The position numbers and the translations under genes were made by a program. Positions 51,966 to 63,418 of a DNA stretch of 64,000 nucleotides are shown here, piece after piece (the first letter of the stretch is position 1; the number at the start of each line of letters is the position of its first letter). The notes beneath the pieces were generated by a model. It made no database searches, was not told the DNA's origin, and saw only the letters and a list, made by a program, of their open reading frames with translations. Source of the DNA: Poecilobothrus nobilitatus (lineage: Eukaryota > Arthropoda > Insecta > Diptera > Dolichopodidae); NCBI GenBank assembly GCA_947095535.1, contig OX352773.1, positions 167,784,438 to 167,848,437 of the forward strand, written 5' to 3'.

Positions 51966-52412
51966 ACTTTTAATATTATTTTTTGAATGAAAAAAAAATC
52001 ATGTATCTACATTACAATAATAATAATAATAAATGGATGTATGAATGAATGTACATATATTTTTACGATTTCATTGCGTATAATTATTTTTATTGAATAA
52101 AACAAAATGTTATTAAATTATTAGAAGTTATTTTGCTTTGATATAAATTATTATGTAAAAAATCTATAAATTTTGGTATTGTACTTTTTGTGTAGTGGCG
52201 GGCAGTCTTGTGGTAGAGGCAGCTGATTTTTTTTCTATATATTTCTTTTTTTATATTATTTGTTGTTTTTATTCCGTTACATTTATGTGTTTTACATTTT
52301 CAGAACAACAAACTTATAAGTAATGAATTTTCATTTAAATTTCTTAACCTAACGAATTCTCTATAGCTTATAAATTTTGTATAATAAATTTTCTATATAA
52401 TTTTGTGGTTAT

Positions 52413-52585
52413 TTTTTACACACATAAATGTGGACAGGAAATTACACAGCCTTTCCTGTTTAGGCGTGGCTGTACATGTCGTAAGGGGGAATAACTGTTA
52501 CGACGTGTGTGGGATTCGAACCCACACTCCGTCGGTGTTTACAGCGTATTTTATACGCTCTTACATACTAGGCCACCGAGGCCCC
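52413..52585 (-). mobile_element. tRNA-derived SINE, best preserved copy
   Basis: On the minus strand it starts ggggcctcggtggcctagt (A box), runs through 'gagcgtataaaatacgctgtaaacaccgacgg', and has a perfect B box gggttcgaatccc. The body ends 'ggctgtgtaatttcctgtcc'. The core 'gcgtataaaatacgc' is a palindrome replacing the tRNA anticodon arm, so the head is tRNA-derived rather than a tRNA. The plus-strand frame at 52403-52606 is an artefact. Confidence 0.88.
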
Positions 52586-52694
52586 TGGTGTAGTTGTGAG
52601 TTATAAGATACGAAATGAAATTTTGTTTTGATATTGAGAATTTTTGATTTGTAATTTTGAATTATTTTTATACTGCAGTATGAATGCAGTTCTC

Positions 52695-53165
52695 AAAGTA
52701 TAATAAATTTTCCATTACGTTTGTGACATTTTAAAGGAGAAGAGCTAGATGTGACAAAATATACATATATATATATATATTCTTGTTTAGGATTGAATAT
52801 TGTGAATTGATTTAGTCAAGTATGCCTGTCAGTATCTTTGTTCGTACTATAAGTCAGAAAATAAAAAAACTAAGTTCTCAAATTTTTGACATGCCACTTT
52901 TAGTTGTTGTTAGTTTCAGTAATTAAATTGAGTATTTTCGGTTGTGCGCGTTCGGGTATTTACCATATAAATTCCGTATTTATAAGAAAATAAATCAGTG
53001 TTTATTGAAGTAAGGTATCTCGTTGAGAGTCAAGTTTCATGCCAACAATTTCTATAAAATTTGGTTGTCTTCTTCAATGAAATTTCGTGCCTACACCGCA
53101 AAAGGTTCGGATAGCTAATATACAATTTCGAATCTAGTCTAATCTACACTCTTTCCCGTTCGTTT
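52695..53165 (+). mobile_element. Helentron-like element, type II
   Basis: It begins 'agtataataaattttccattacgtttgtgac', has a (TA)n at 52762-52779, 'ttgatttagtcaagtatgcctgtcagtatctttgttcg', one repeat unit ('gttcgggtatttaccatataa', 'aataaatcagtgtttattgaag', 'atgccaacaatttctataaaatttggttg'), and ends 'ctagtctaatctacactctttcccg'. The 3' hairpin and subterminal repeat have decayed. Confidence 0.68.
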
Positions 53166-53872
53166 ATTTCAATGATTATAATCTACTAGATTTTATTATA
53201 CATATAAACTTTGTTTAAAACTTCTGTTTAATTGTGGGTTTTTCTTTTCCCGTTACAATATTTTCTTATTGTCTTAATCAATTTTTTTTCATACCACTTC
53301 GCACCTATGACATTACTTATAAATAATATTAAAAGCAAAGGCTTATTTAATAATAAATATATACATCCCTAAAATATATTATTTGCAAAATAAAAAGGGA
53401 TACGAAATTGCAATTTTATATAATTAATTTAATTAATAATTTTATATTGTTTATGAAATTGAGATGTAAAATACTTATTACGTTTTAAATATATTAATAA
53501 TTAAAAAACAAAACTGAACTAATTAACTATTTATGATAACTTTATTTTAATTAATTATTATAAAAAAAAAATTATCATAAAATATTGATAAAACAAACAA
53601 TTTAAAACATAATTAAATAAAATATCATAAAATTAAAATGTTTTCGAATAGTAAAATAAAATCGACCTTCAGAGTTAGGAATTCCCAAATAATAAACAAT
53701 ACGTAATAAATGGATTTAAAATTTTATGATTGGGCATAATAAAATGACATCTGATAATGGTAAATGCTGACAAAAAATCCATTTTTTTTTTGATTATATC
53801 ATTCAGTTTTTTCGATATGTAAGAAAATAAAAAGGTTTAAATTTTAATCTCTTTTGAAGCTCTTGTACCTTA
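53166..53872. other. AT-rich gene-free stretch
   Basis: No gene recognised; many 'aattaattaa'-type words and short A/T runs. Confidence 0.65.
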
Positions 53873-54186
53873 CTGGGTGTTTTTTAATTAAGTGCACTGC
53901 CATAATATCACTGCACAGATATTTACGAAAAAATGTAAAAGATACAAAATTCAATAGCTACTGGTTTAAAAGAATATCGCTTAAGCTTTCGAATACATTT
54001 TACAAAATTTTCATAAACGTAGTCTAGGAACAGAGTATGTAAAATTATGAAAAGTAAAAAAAAAATATTAAAATTTCATTTAAGCCCCAATAACTAGGAA
54101 ACTAGAAGAGCCCCACTTTAGCTCGGTCCCATACAAAAAATGTATCTATACTGATATAGCAGTGCACTTAATTAGGAAACAACCTG
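53873..54186. mobile_element. Tc1/mariner-type MITE with TA target duplication
   Basis: The ends are ctgggtgttttttaatta... and, on the complement of the right side, caggttgtttcctaatta...; both continue 'agtgcactgc', so the inverted termini span about 30 bases with a handful of mismatches. TA flanks each side (53871-53872 and 54187-54188), the target duplication of the Tc1/mariner superfamily. At 314 bp and without a frame it is a non-autonomous derivative. The interior contains 'gccccaataactaggaaactagaagagccccac'. Confidence 0.82.
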
Positions 54187-55396
54187 TATATACCAAAATG
54201 CACTAAAAAAGTTTCACGTCACTCAAAAGAGTTTCCGAAGCATGTAAAAAAAAATATCTAAAAGCTTTTTAATTGTTATTTTTGGATACAGTAAATAGAT
54301 ATTATTGTTACTGTTTGAGAATTGTTAAAAGACTAAACTTATAACTAAGCACTTTAGCCCGCTTTTCTGTCAATGAATGAATGAATCGTTTGCTATTTAT
54401 ACCTTATAACTAAATCAACTGAATCAGATTATTTTCCCATCCCTTAGTAAAGGTAAACGATAGTTTTTGGTGACATTCTTATACTTTAGAGAATTTTTTT
54501 GTATTATCTGTTCTTTCGAAAAGAAAAACATTTCACCTCCAAACTGCACAAATTACAATCAACAGAATGAATGTTCCTCAAAAAAAGTAATATCAAATAT
54601 AGTATAGTATAATTAAAAAAAAAAACAAAAACTGAATAAAAAAAATGCTATAGAAAATAATTAAACTTAAAAAAAAACAAAAAAAAAATTATTTTTGAAA
54701 AATATATAAATGGCACGTGTTTTTTAATGATACTTGGGTATCAAAATTTTAATAACATTCATGATATTATTTAATTTTGCATTGAAAATTCGTGATCTCA
54801 TTAAAATTATAAATAAAAGCAATAATTATTATTAGAAAATTTTAATGTGGTAAAAAATAAATAAATTTTTTGTCGATTTTAAAATAATTTTTAAATTATC
54901 AGTTATTGTCGCCGTCATCGTTGTCTCATAAAATATATCTAATCTCTTTAATCTTTCTATATGATGATTAAAATTTAGTTTATTTTTTGAATTTTTCTGT
55001 TTATTTATTTAATTTTAACTTTGGGAAAGTATTTTTAAAAGATTTTTCTTTTTTTTTTATGTTTTTTTTTTTTTTTTAAATGAAATAGAAAATATTATTT
55101 GAGATATTAATTATATAGAATAGTTGAGAAAAAAGTATGAAACTCTTTATTTATTTTTATATGACCCGATTATTTATGGAAATTTTTATATGAAAATTTA
55201 AAATATTTTCTTATATTAGCTTAGCATTAATAAATAATTTTTTTGACATTTATTTATGTATATATATATATATATATATATGCAATATATGAATATAAAA
55301 TTATATATCATTGTATGTTTCATTGTACCTTTGTGTTAAATTTTCTTTTTCCTCAAATATATACGTATAAGTTTTCTTTTGGAACTTCTCAGAGGG
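54187..55396. other. AT-rich gene-free stretch
   Basis: No gene recognised. (TA)n at 55258-55281; A/T runs at 55051-55076 and several 'aaaaaacaaaaaa' tracts around 54610-54690. Confidence 0.65.
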
Positions 55397-55405
55397 GATA
55401 AATAT

Positions 55406-56726
55406 GGGAACGTCTTAAAATTCCAAATCACAAAATCCCTAAGTAACAAAATCTCAAAATTTCAAAATCCCAAAGTTATAAAATCCCAAATCATATAATC
55501 CCACATTTCAAAATCACAAAATTACAAAATCCCAAAATTAAAAAAATTTTAAATATTAATTTTCAAAATTAATTTTTTTCATATAAAAACATGAAAATTT
55601 TTAAAAAACTTACTATTTTTCATAGACAAATGTCAAAATTTAATACTTTTGTAGGAAAGATTAATTTTAGAATTGAATTCACAATCAGGGTTCCAATAAT
55701 ATCATTAGCGGTGGTTTGGGGGTAGCAGCCATCTTTAAAAATTAATTTTACGTACTGAAATGTCAAAATTTTAACAAGACTTACTATTTTTCACAGTCAA
55801 ATACCAAAATTTAATACTTTTGAATGAAGTACTGTAAACATTTACATACTATTAGCATTGATTTTAGAGTTGGATTTAAAATCAGGGTTTCAATAATATT
55901 ATTAATTATTTTATTATTCCTTCTAAATTTATTATATTTCATTTAAATGAAAATGTGGAAATTTAATTTTTTACTATAAGTATTTTATTTTACGATTTTA
56001 AGTACGATTGAAAATCTGGGTACGAAGTATTTATACATTCGTGTACGTGAGATTCTGAATTAGGAAAGATTTTAGAGTTGGTTTTAAAATCAGGGTTGCC
56101 GCTTTCTCCAGAGGATTTATGTATTAGTGTATGCCAGATTCTGAATTAGGAGGGATTTTAGAGTTGGTTAAAAAATCTGGATTGCCCCTTTTGCCGGAGT
56201 TTTTATATATGTACTTGTGTATGCGAGATTGAATCAAAAAGGTTTTTAGAGTTGATTACAAAATCAGGGTTGGTCCCTTTTTAGGAATATTTATATATAC
56301 GAGTATATACGGATTTTTACATCGTATTGTCTATTAATCTGATTGTACATGTTTCGATTTTGAAAGTTAGGAATTTGACGCATTTGTATTTTGATGCATT
56401 TGTATTTTGAAAGTTTTGATTTAAATACATATTTGGATTTTGAAAGTTTGGATTTTAAAATTTGGATTTTGTAGCAGAACCCATGAGGTTAAGTCTTTCC
56501 ACCTTTGATTCGCTACGAAAGTGAAGAAAAATATCTGTTTTGACCGTGTTTAACGGTGGGTCCATCTGCTTGTTTTTTGGAATTATTTTTTGGAACTTCG
56601 TACCAAACCCGAATAAGATTTGGCAATTTGGGATTTTGTGATTTGGAATTTTGTAATAAAATTTGTTGAAAATTTTTTGAGATTTTGTGTTTGGGATTTT
56701 GTGATTTGAGATTCCGTACCCAACCC
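55406..56726. mobile_element. Foldback-like element FB2 with 9-bp target duplication
   Basis: The perfect direct repeat GATAAATAT flanks the element (55397-55405 and 56727-56735). Ends are GGGAACGTC on the left and, on the complement of the right, GGGTTGGGTACGG. The left arm (about 55424-55550) is a tandem of 15-16-base units around 'aaaatcccaaa'; the right arm (about 56376-56726) carries the complement 'tttgggattttgt'. Two extra right-end-like motifs, 'gtagcagaaccc' ending at 56482 and 'cgtaccaaaccc' ending at 56610, suggest internal duplication or nested copies. Between the arms is a tandem of about 95-bp units. A 9-bp duplication and inverted arms of short repeats are features of Drosophila FB-type foldback elements (family knowledge). 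The open frame at 56455-56754 is repeat-derived. Confidence 0.8.
55655..56300. repeat. Central tandem repeat of FB2, about 95-bp unit
   Basis: Five diverged copies carry 'gattttagagttggattaaaatcagggtt' (near 55668, 55864, 56069, 56154 and 56240). The last three are in close tandem with 'ccgctttctccagaggatttatgtattagtgtatg' and 'gagattctgaattagg'. The same unit is present in FB3 at 63185-63310, which ties the two elements together although their arm units differ. Confidence 0.75.
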
Positions 56727-57186
56727 GATAAATATAGATAAAGCTATAAAACAAGTTTTTGTTATCCTGCGCGTTTAAGTAATGTTAATCAACAGATATT
56801 TTTCCAAACTTCTAAAAGAATTATAAGTTTTTTTATAGTCCGTTAATAATCAAATTAACTAAACTAAAAGGAATTGAAATTAAGAAAGTAAAAGATATTG
56901 TATTTTCAGATTTTCAATCGCTAACAATATTCTCAATAGCTCAGCTTTTAATTTATTATATTCCGTCCATTATTCTGTAGAAAGAAAACAAGACCAAGTT
57001 AAACAAATGTTTAATATAACTTCAGTTTATTTTAAAAAATGGCTGTTTAAAATTAACTCGAATAAGTGCAAAAGTTTATCATTTATAGGTGTTCATCTGC
57101 ATTAAATTTTAAAATATATGGCCCATAAGTAATTTGAATTTCTAAAGGTATTCATGGCATAAAAGAAGTTGTTTTATAATAAAAAA
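56727..57186. other. AT-rich gene-free stretch
   Basis: Nothing recognised between FB2 and the next Helentron-like element. Confidence 0.6.
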
Positions 57187-57922
57187 ACGAGGAAGAGTGC
57201 GGTAAAGTAGACTGTCTCAACTCTGGAATATCCGTAAGAACGTATTAAATGCTGTTTCCATAAAACTTGGTCATCTTTTTCAGAATTTTAGAAATTTTAG
57301 TACCGACGTTAATTACCCAGATATATTTATGTAAAATTTGGAGTTGTATAACAGCTGTCCTGAGCTGGTGCACTAGCACAACCAAATTCTACAGAAGTTA
57401 TTGCCCTAAAACTTCATCATCTTTTGTAAGATTTCAGATGCCTAGTTTCTATTAACTTCGAAGATGTACAAGCTACCTGAATCTGCTTCTCTAGCACAAC
57501 CAAATTTTGCAGAATTTGGTAGTATACAACTTGACATCTTTTAACTAAATTTCAGATACTTAGCTTCAATTGACACTGAGTTATTTTCATTTAAAAAGAG
57601 AAGTTGTATGGCAGCTACCCGAACCTGTCGTACCAGCACAACCAAATTTTAAAAGTGTTGGTCTCCTGTAACTCGTCACCAGTTTGCAAAATTTCAGATA
57701 CGTAACTTCAATGGACACTGGTTCAAAATGCTGGTTTTGCATAGCGAAACTAACAATTTTGCAAAAGTTACTCAAAAAAATTGCAGCCTTCTAGCTGTTT
57801 TCTTTTTTGAGTTATCATGCGAACGTACATGACTTAATCAACTCAGAATTCAAATTTTGAGTCTACATCTAGCTCGACTTCTTTAAGGTGTCATAAGCAT
57901 AATGGCAAATTTATTGTATCCT
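57187..57922 (-). mobile_element. Helentron-like element, type II
   Basis: On the minus strand it begins 'gatacaataaatttgccattatgcttatgacacc', continues 'ctcagaattt...ttgattaagtcatgtacgttcgc', 'gataactcaaaaaagaaaacagctag', and several units with 'ggttcgggtagctgccatacaacttc' and 'aataactcagtgtcaattgaagc'. Its 3' end is 'ttacggatattccagagttgagacagtctact' followed by 'gcactcttcctcgttttt' (57187-57230), the same terminus as the 35330-36474 copy. Frames at 57267-57455, 57587-57775 and 57891-58079 are repeat-derived. Confidence 0.75.
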
Positions 57923-59065
57923 TGAACATACGTTCATACAGATATAAACAGTAGGATTCAAATTTTTGGCATATCAACCCGTTGGTAAGATTAATTATTA
58001 CTTCGAAATCTCCATGTGGTACAAAATTAGCTACAGCCTGATAGAGCAAATTCGAAAGGAAGTATATTAGAAATTGCATAAATAAATTTAGAAAACCAGA
58101 AACTGAATTTAAGCACTTTTATTTAAAATAAATAAATATATAAGATGTCCCAAGTGAAGAATTGATAATTTTAGAATTATCAGAAATCAGAGATATTATG
58201 GGAATGAAGAGAAGAACAACATTCAAGAGGCCTTAAAAATGAGATTATTGTCCGAGAATATTTCATCTTTCTTGTTAAAAAACAGCTTACATACAAAATC
58301 AAAATGCATTTTCCTAACTCATATCATCATAGTAGGCGATCGACCTACAAAATAATAGAAACGTACGTACATGCTAACATCAATATTTTAATTATACACA
58401 TTCAAATGTCCCTTTTAATAGCACACTTATTAACTGAAACTAATTGTGGTGAAATTATAATTGGAAGTACAAATAAACCATTAAGTATATAAGAACTTTT
58501 GGTTAATATTTTTAGTTTTAAGTTTTATTTAAACATTTTTGCTAATTTCGGTATCTGTTGAGATATTTGGCATATTTTCAGTTTTATTTAATATTTATTT
58601 TTGTCTATTTTCGATTTAAGATTTTTAAAATAACTGCTAAATGTCAAAGCTATTATTTCTAAAAAAATTTATTTTAAAATAATTCTTAGAATTCCTTACT
58701 GTTAATAAAAAGATTAGATTAAAATGAAAAGTTATTTGAAAAAAAAAAAAAATAAAATAAAATACATAAGTACTATACTAAGCAATTAAAAGAAAATTTG
58801 ACTAAAGATTTTTAAAAGTTATAATGCAAATTTAAGGTTAAATTGAATTTAGATAACTTAAGTACTTTTTATTTTGAAAGAAAAATTTAAATAATAATTT
58901 TTCTTGTTATTTTATAAAGAAGAATTCATTTCCTTACATAACTTTTTTATCCTTTAAAATCTTTAAATGAATGTCTATGACAAAACACTTAGGATTTTAA
59001 ATTAACATAACAAAAAGAATTTAAAAATTTTCTTTTAAAAATTTGAATGAACAAAAGAAAAAATT
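57923..59065. other. Gene-free stretch, nothing recognised
   Basis: From 57923 to about 58500 composition is less extreme. A 62-codon plus frame at 58304-58492 has no motif I recognise. The rest is AT-rich filler. Confidence 0.5.
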
Positions 59066-59655
59066 ATGAAAAATACAGTTGATCTTGTCGACCCTAAAAT
59101 ACTCATACGATACGAAGCCAATACAATGGTTGAAAAACAAGATTTTCTTCACTTTTCATTATTTTTAAAATAAAAATTTTGTATGGGTTCCAAAAATTTA
59201 TATGACAGCTAACCTAATTTTTAGTTCGAATAATATCAAACTTTCTAAATACACTTGCAGTCCAGCTGTACGCCCAATTTTAATTACAAGTTACGCCCAT
59301 TTTTAATTCAATTTAGTAGCCTTATTTGCTACGAAGATGCAGAAACCGACTCCAGAAATTTTAATTGAAGTTACCCGAAAATATCATTGTAATAATTTAA
59401 AAGTTTTCAAATGGGTCGATCGATCTCAACCTAATAATATTCATACAAATGGTTTCAATAATATGTTTGGTGAACTTCATGTTTCCAGTTTTTTTGGTGT
59501 TTAAGTTATCGTATCGTAATGATAGATGGACGGGCATTGCTACATCAACTAATTTTATACTGAGCCAATCTATACACTTGGGTCTATTATATGGTACATC
59601 TATCAGGCCTAGTTATATGCGTTTCAAACGAAGGAACAATTTTAATGTACTTGTG
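59066..59655 (-). mobile_element. Helentron-like element, diverged subtype
   Basis: On the minus strand the 5' part reads 'gtcacaagtacattaaaattgttcctt', then 'acccaagtgtatagattggctcagtataaa', 'gatgtagcaatgcccgtccatc' (a remnant of the GTCC block) and 'taggttgagatcgatcgacccatttg'. The 3' end has 'tcgtatgagtattttagggtcgac-aa-gatcaactgtattttt', the same plan as copies A and B: a 'cgta.g.gtat' motif, then a hairpin, then 'ctgtatt'. A 10-bp inverted pair tacgatacga/tcgtatcgta is at 59106-59115 and 59509-59518. The frame at 59449-59676 is an artefact. Confidence 0.6.
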
Positions 59656-62273
59656 ACTTTCTTCAAATGGTTATAAAAATTCAAATTAATAACAATTAAA
59701 TTTTTTGAATAAATTGATACAAACAAGGATTTTGCAACAACATAAATATATTTTGGATTTAAAACGATTAAATAGTTCAGTTCTGTTTTTTCTTATTTAT
59801 TGTTACTTATTAGTTTTCTTTTAAAGAAAATTCTAAAAACAAAAATAAAACTTTTAGAATAATATTATTTAATTAAAGTACTATTATTTCGACTATATAT
59901 ACTATTTTATGTTTGAGTTTTTGTATAAAATAATGAAAATTAAATATAAATGGGTGACTGAAAATCTTCTATGATTTGTTCTTTCAGACCGATGTGTGAG
60001 TTGGTAATAACTAACATAAAATATTAATATTTAAACTGTGAATTTAAGAGATACAATGAAGCATCTAAAATAGAATTCTTCCGTTTTATATTTTTATTTT
60101 AATTTAAATATTAAATTTTTACACTTATGTTATTCAATTTTTGAAAACAATTGATGCTAATAGTATTACCCAAAATCCGATTAATAAGTTAGATACACTC
60201 AAGATTTTAACCAGGATTTTTAATTATCTTAATGGTAGGTAGGTCTAGGTAGGTATAAATTATTTTAATGGTAAGTAGGTAGGTAGGTAGCTGGCTGCAT
60301 ATGCACACTTAGGCCAGTTTAATATCAGATTTTCAGATTTGTTTTCTCATAACTAAACTATTAGAAGCTTATTACAAAGCTCTGCAAAACGATTAAGCCC
60401 ACCTCCGACAAATCAAAAAGATTATTTCAGAAGAAAATTTCTTATTTTGAGAGCAAGATCTGGCCATTCACAGAAAAGGTAAACGATTTATTTTTCTTCC
60501 TGTTTATTTTTGTAACTTCTCTCAAAGTCATATAAGAACAGTTCTAACATTCAGGCATGTCTGCGGATAGCAGTGTCTGCTTGAACCCATTTTACATTCT
60601 TGGTTTTGCGGTGTTTTAGTTATCCAATTTAGGTGAATTGAATATCACAAAGATCAAGTCAGGTGAATTGAAAAAAAGTTATTAAAACGTTATTAAAATA
60701 TCTTATTTCGAAATTATATATAAAACTTAAATAGCACTTTTTGTGGAATGAAAGCATCTATACATACAGTTCCAACACAATACATAAGTTTTTTTTTAAA
60801 TTTGTATACAGCATAAACATAATACGTATAATAAATGATGATTATGGTAATACTTAATTTAATATATAATAATCCACTGAAATAAAGTTTATTATTATTT
60901 TATAGGTAACTTAAAAAAAGAGTTTAACATTATTTCAAATTATTAAATCCCACCAAATTTCTTTTACAGACAAAAAAAAACAAGTCAAATTTTGAAACGC
61001 TAAGCTTTGAGGCAATTGAAAAAATTCTCATATTTTTGCACTTTCCTTTTCTTTTCATATATCGAAAGTTAGATACAAAATCTGTAATACAAAACAGAAA
61101 TGACACTGAAGATGGATTCATAAAAAAAATCAATTTGTTGAAGTACTCTCAACCATTTCTATAAATTATTTTAAGTATTTCGCGGTATTATCTAGATTTT
61201 ATATCTAAATATACCTACTTCTTTTTGAAATGAAATGACGAGGTGATTTTAAATTATTTATCATATACAATTTTAAATTAATTATAATTTAAATTTATTT
61301 CTAAATAATTAACACCATTTAAAAAAATCATTATCATACCACAAGTCGACGAAATCAAAAATAAAAATTTAAAAATTTTCAATAAATTTTAATGGATAGA
61401 GGGAAGAGATGTTTCAGCAGATCAAAATTTAAGAAATAATTGTACGAGAAAATGGTGACTATTCTCAACTGTCTGTATTAAAGAGTTAGGGTGTTAAAGA
61501 GTTTTACACTGACACTTACACTTATTTATCATGCCAATAAAATCAAAATATTATAAGATAGAATAAAACGGAGTAGAAAATTTTAAAACTTATTAAACTT
61601 CAAAATAATTATTTTTGTGCTGTAAAATGCCTTCTCTCCTATATTTGGAGCATACTAATCGATAGTAGACCAAAAAATATAAAAGTTAGATATACTGAAA
61701 AATTCTTTTAAATTCATAGACATGAAACTAAACGAACATAAATATTGGGAGTAAAAAAAATTTCTGAGACCATATATTTTTAAATGGTATAAAATAGATG
61801 TCATTTTCTTTCTTATCACCTGAACCACCTTTAACTCCTTGTTAAATTTATATCGAAACGCCCTGCATAAAAGTAAATCACTTTATCAGTAGTTACAATG
61901 TTGCACTGACCTTTAGTAGAATAGAATAAAAAAGTAAATAATTATTTGATCTTAAAACTGAGAGATTTAGAAAATGAAAAAGTATACTTATAATATCAGA
62001 CATGATGTTAACTTTGATGAGTTGAATAATTTTCTCTTTGCTATCCAGTTTTATAATAATTTCAAGCAAATGTTACAATTAACTTATAACATATGTATCG
62101 CAGTACTAGGATTTCTTGAACTTTCAACCATTGATTGTGTTTTTCACTATTGTGTAAACTTTCGATAAGATTTATTTAATCATATCTGATTAGAGTAACG
62201 AAAGATGTATTTAGAATCTTGTTCATTGTTTTATTTCTTAAAAAAAAAAAAAACTTTAGATATAAGTATAAAA
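59656..62273. other. Gene-free stretch with a (GGTA)n patch
   Basis: No gene recognised. A degenerate (ggta)n repeat is at 60233-60292 in two blocks separated by 'taaattattttaatggtaa'. 60350-60620 is less AT-rich ('gagagcaagatctggccattc', 'ggcatgtctgcggatagcagtg') but no frame or family could be assigned. The 64-codon frame at 61974-62168 has no recognisable motif. Confidence 0.5.
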
Positions 62274-62980
62274 TTTTTAGCACATTTCCAAAAAAAATGT
62301 TGAAAAAATGTCTCCATTAGTTTTAAGCTGTTAGTCTATACGTCTGTTTACAAAACTTTTACACCGTTAAAGATAGACAAATGAAATTTTTATCATCGGT
62401 AGGCCTCATAAAAAAATTAATGTTGCAGAACAACTTTTTCATGTAGTCCCATCCATTACGAAGCTACAGCCCCTCAAACTATGAAAAATCTCTATTTGTA
62501 AATGTGTATATCTCATGCTCTGATGCTTATCATTTTGTCAATTTAAATAAACTCCATTCAACAGGATTTTTTTTTATCTTTGTAAATTTGTAAAATTATA
62601 CAATCATTTTAAATTTAGAATTTAAATTTACCGTTATAATCAAATTTCGAATTATTTTTCTTTCTTTATAATTCCAGCATGCTTAGAGATAGAGACTTGA
62701 AATTTTGAGATAAGAAAGAACTTTTAGAATTAGCATAAGTTTTCTCAGAAATTTTGTTTTTCACCACCCTCTGTTTAAGAATTATTAGGGTTCAAAAATT
62801 TAAAATTTGCTATTTTTAAACACCTTTAACTTAGACATCTGTATACATTTTCTTCGGTAAAACATTAAAAATTAAAACCCCAGCTATATGTTTTTACGTG
62901 TGTCAACGGTTTGCCTTAATTATGTAGAGTTCCCTTAAAATTGATAAAAGCGTTTCTTTATTTTTAGCATTTTTTCTTAT
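62274..62980 (+). mobile_element. Helentron-like element, type III body
   Basis: Begins 'tttttagcacatttccaaaa', then 'gtctatacgtctgtttacaaaacttttacaccg', 'atcatcggtaggcctcataaaaaa', 'cccatccattacgaagctacagcccctcaaac', 'aaatttaccgttata', 'tttaaacacctttaacttagacatctgta', and 'cttaattatgtagagttcccttaaaattga'. The later motifs also occur in copies A and B ('cccacccgttacggagctacagctcccc', 'aatttaccgttatg', 'aaacacctgtaacttgaacacctgt'), so type III is a shortened relative of those elements. It ends right next to FB3. Confidence 0.68.
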
Positions 62981-62991
62981 TTTATGAAATT

Positions 62992-63418
62992 GGGAGCGGG
63001 TCACAATCCTGGACGCCAAAATCAACCTGCGACAAAATCTTGGTTTGTTTTTTATCTTGCATTACAAAATCTATCTTTCTAAAATCTTGCATTATAAAAT
63101 CTTTCACAGACAAAATCTTGCAAAATATTTTTAAAACAATAGATTATGGCTTTGTTTTTAAAGTATGTATAAACAAATAGTTAAAAAGGATTTTAGAGTT
63201 GGATTGAAAAGCATGGTTATGAGGGATTTTAATGTTGGATTCAAAAGCAGGTTTACCGCTTTTTACAGAATATTTATATATAAGAATATGTGACATTCTG
63301 AATTACATGCAAGATTTTGTCCTAGTAAAAATTTGAAAAAAAATTTTGTTTTAAAAGATTTTCGAAAGGAAGATTTTGTCGCATTAGATTTTGACGTAAA
63401 AGATAATGTAGCAAACCC
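62992..63418. mobile_element. Foldback-like element FB3 with perfect 9-bp target duplication
   Basis: The direct repeat TATGAAATT flanks it exactly (62983-62991 and 63419-63427). The ends are GGGAGCGGG and, on the complement of the right, GGGTTTGCTAC. The left arm (about 63010-63135) is a tandem of 15-16-base units based on 'aaaatcttgcattac'; the right arm (about 63305-63410) carries the complement ('gcaagattttgt', 'gaagattttgtcgcatta'). Between them lie about one and a half copies of the unit found in the centre of FB2. No frame is present. At 427 bp it is the most compact and best delimited of the three foldback elements. Confidence 0.85.

Larger units (their letters stand above)
49687..52234 (+). 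mobile_element. Dispersed repeat family E, copy 2, interrupted
   Basis: The left part (49687-50373) matches copy 1 from 'accgaccgcatacattaatg' through 'gtttacagtttttattattttt'. The right part (51966-52234) resumes with 'acttttaatattattttttgaatg' and ends 'gtagtggcgggcagtcttgtgg'. A complete Helentron-like element lies between, and without it the sequence reads straight on as in copy 1. The segment at about 50125-50335 is absent from copy 1. A longer (GT)-rich run at 49815-49862 replaces the short one in copy 1. Open frames in the left part do not encode a known protein. Confidence 0.78.

Noticed and set aside
55424..55550. CRISPR-like array
   Set aside because: Unit is only about 15-16 bp, without distinct spacers, and inverted at the other end of the element; this is eukaryotic DNA.
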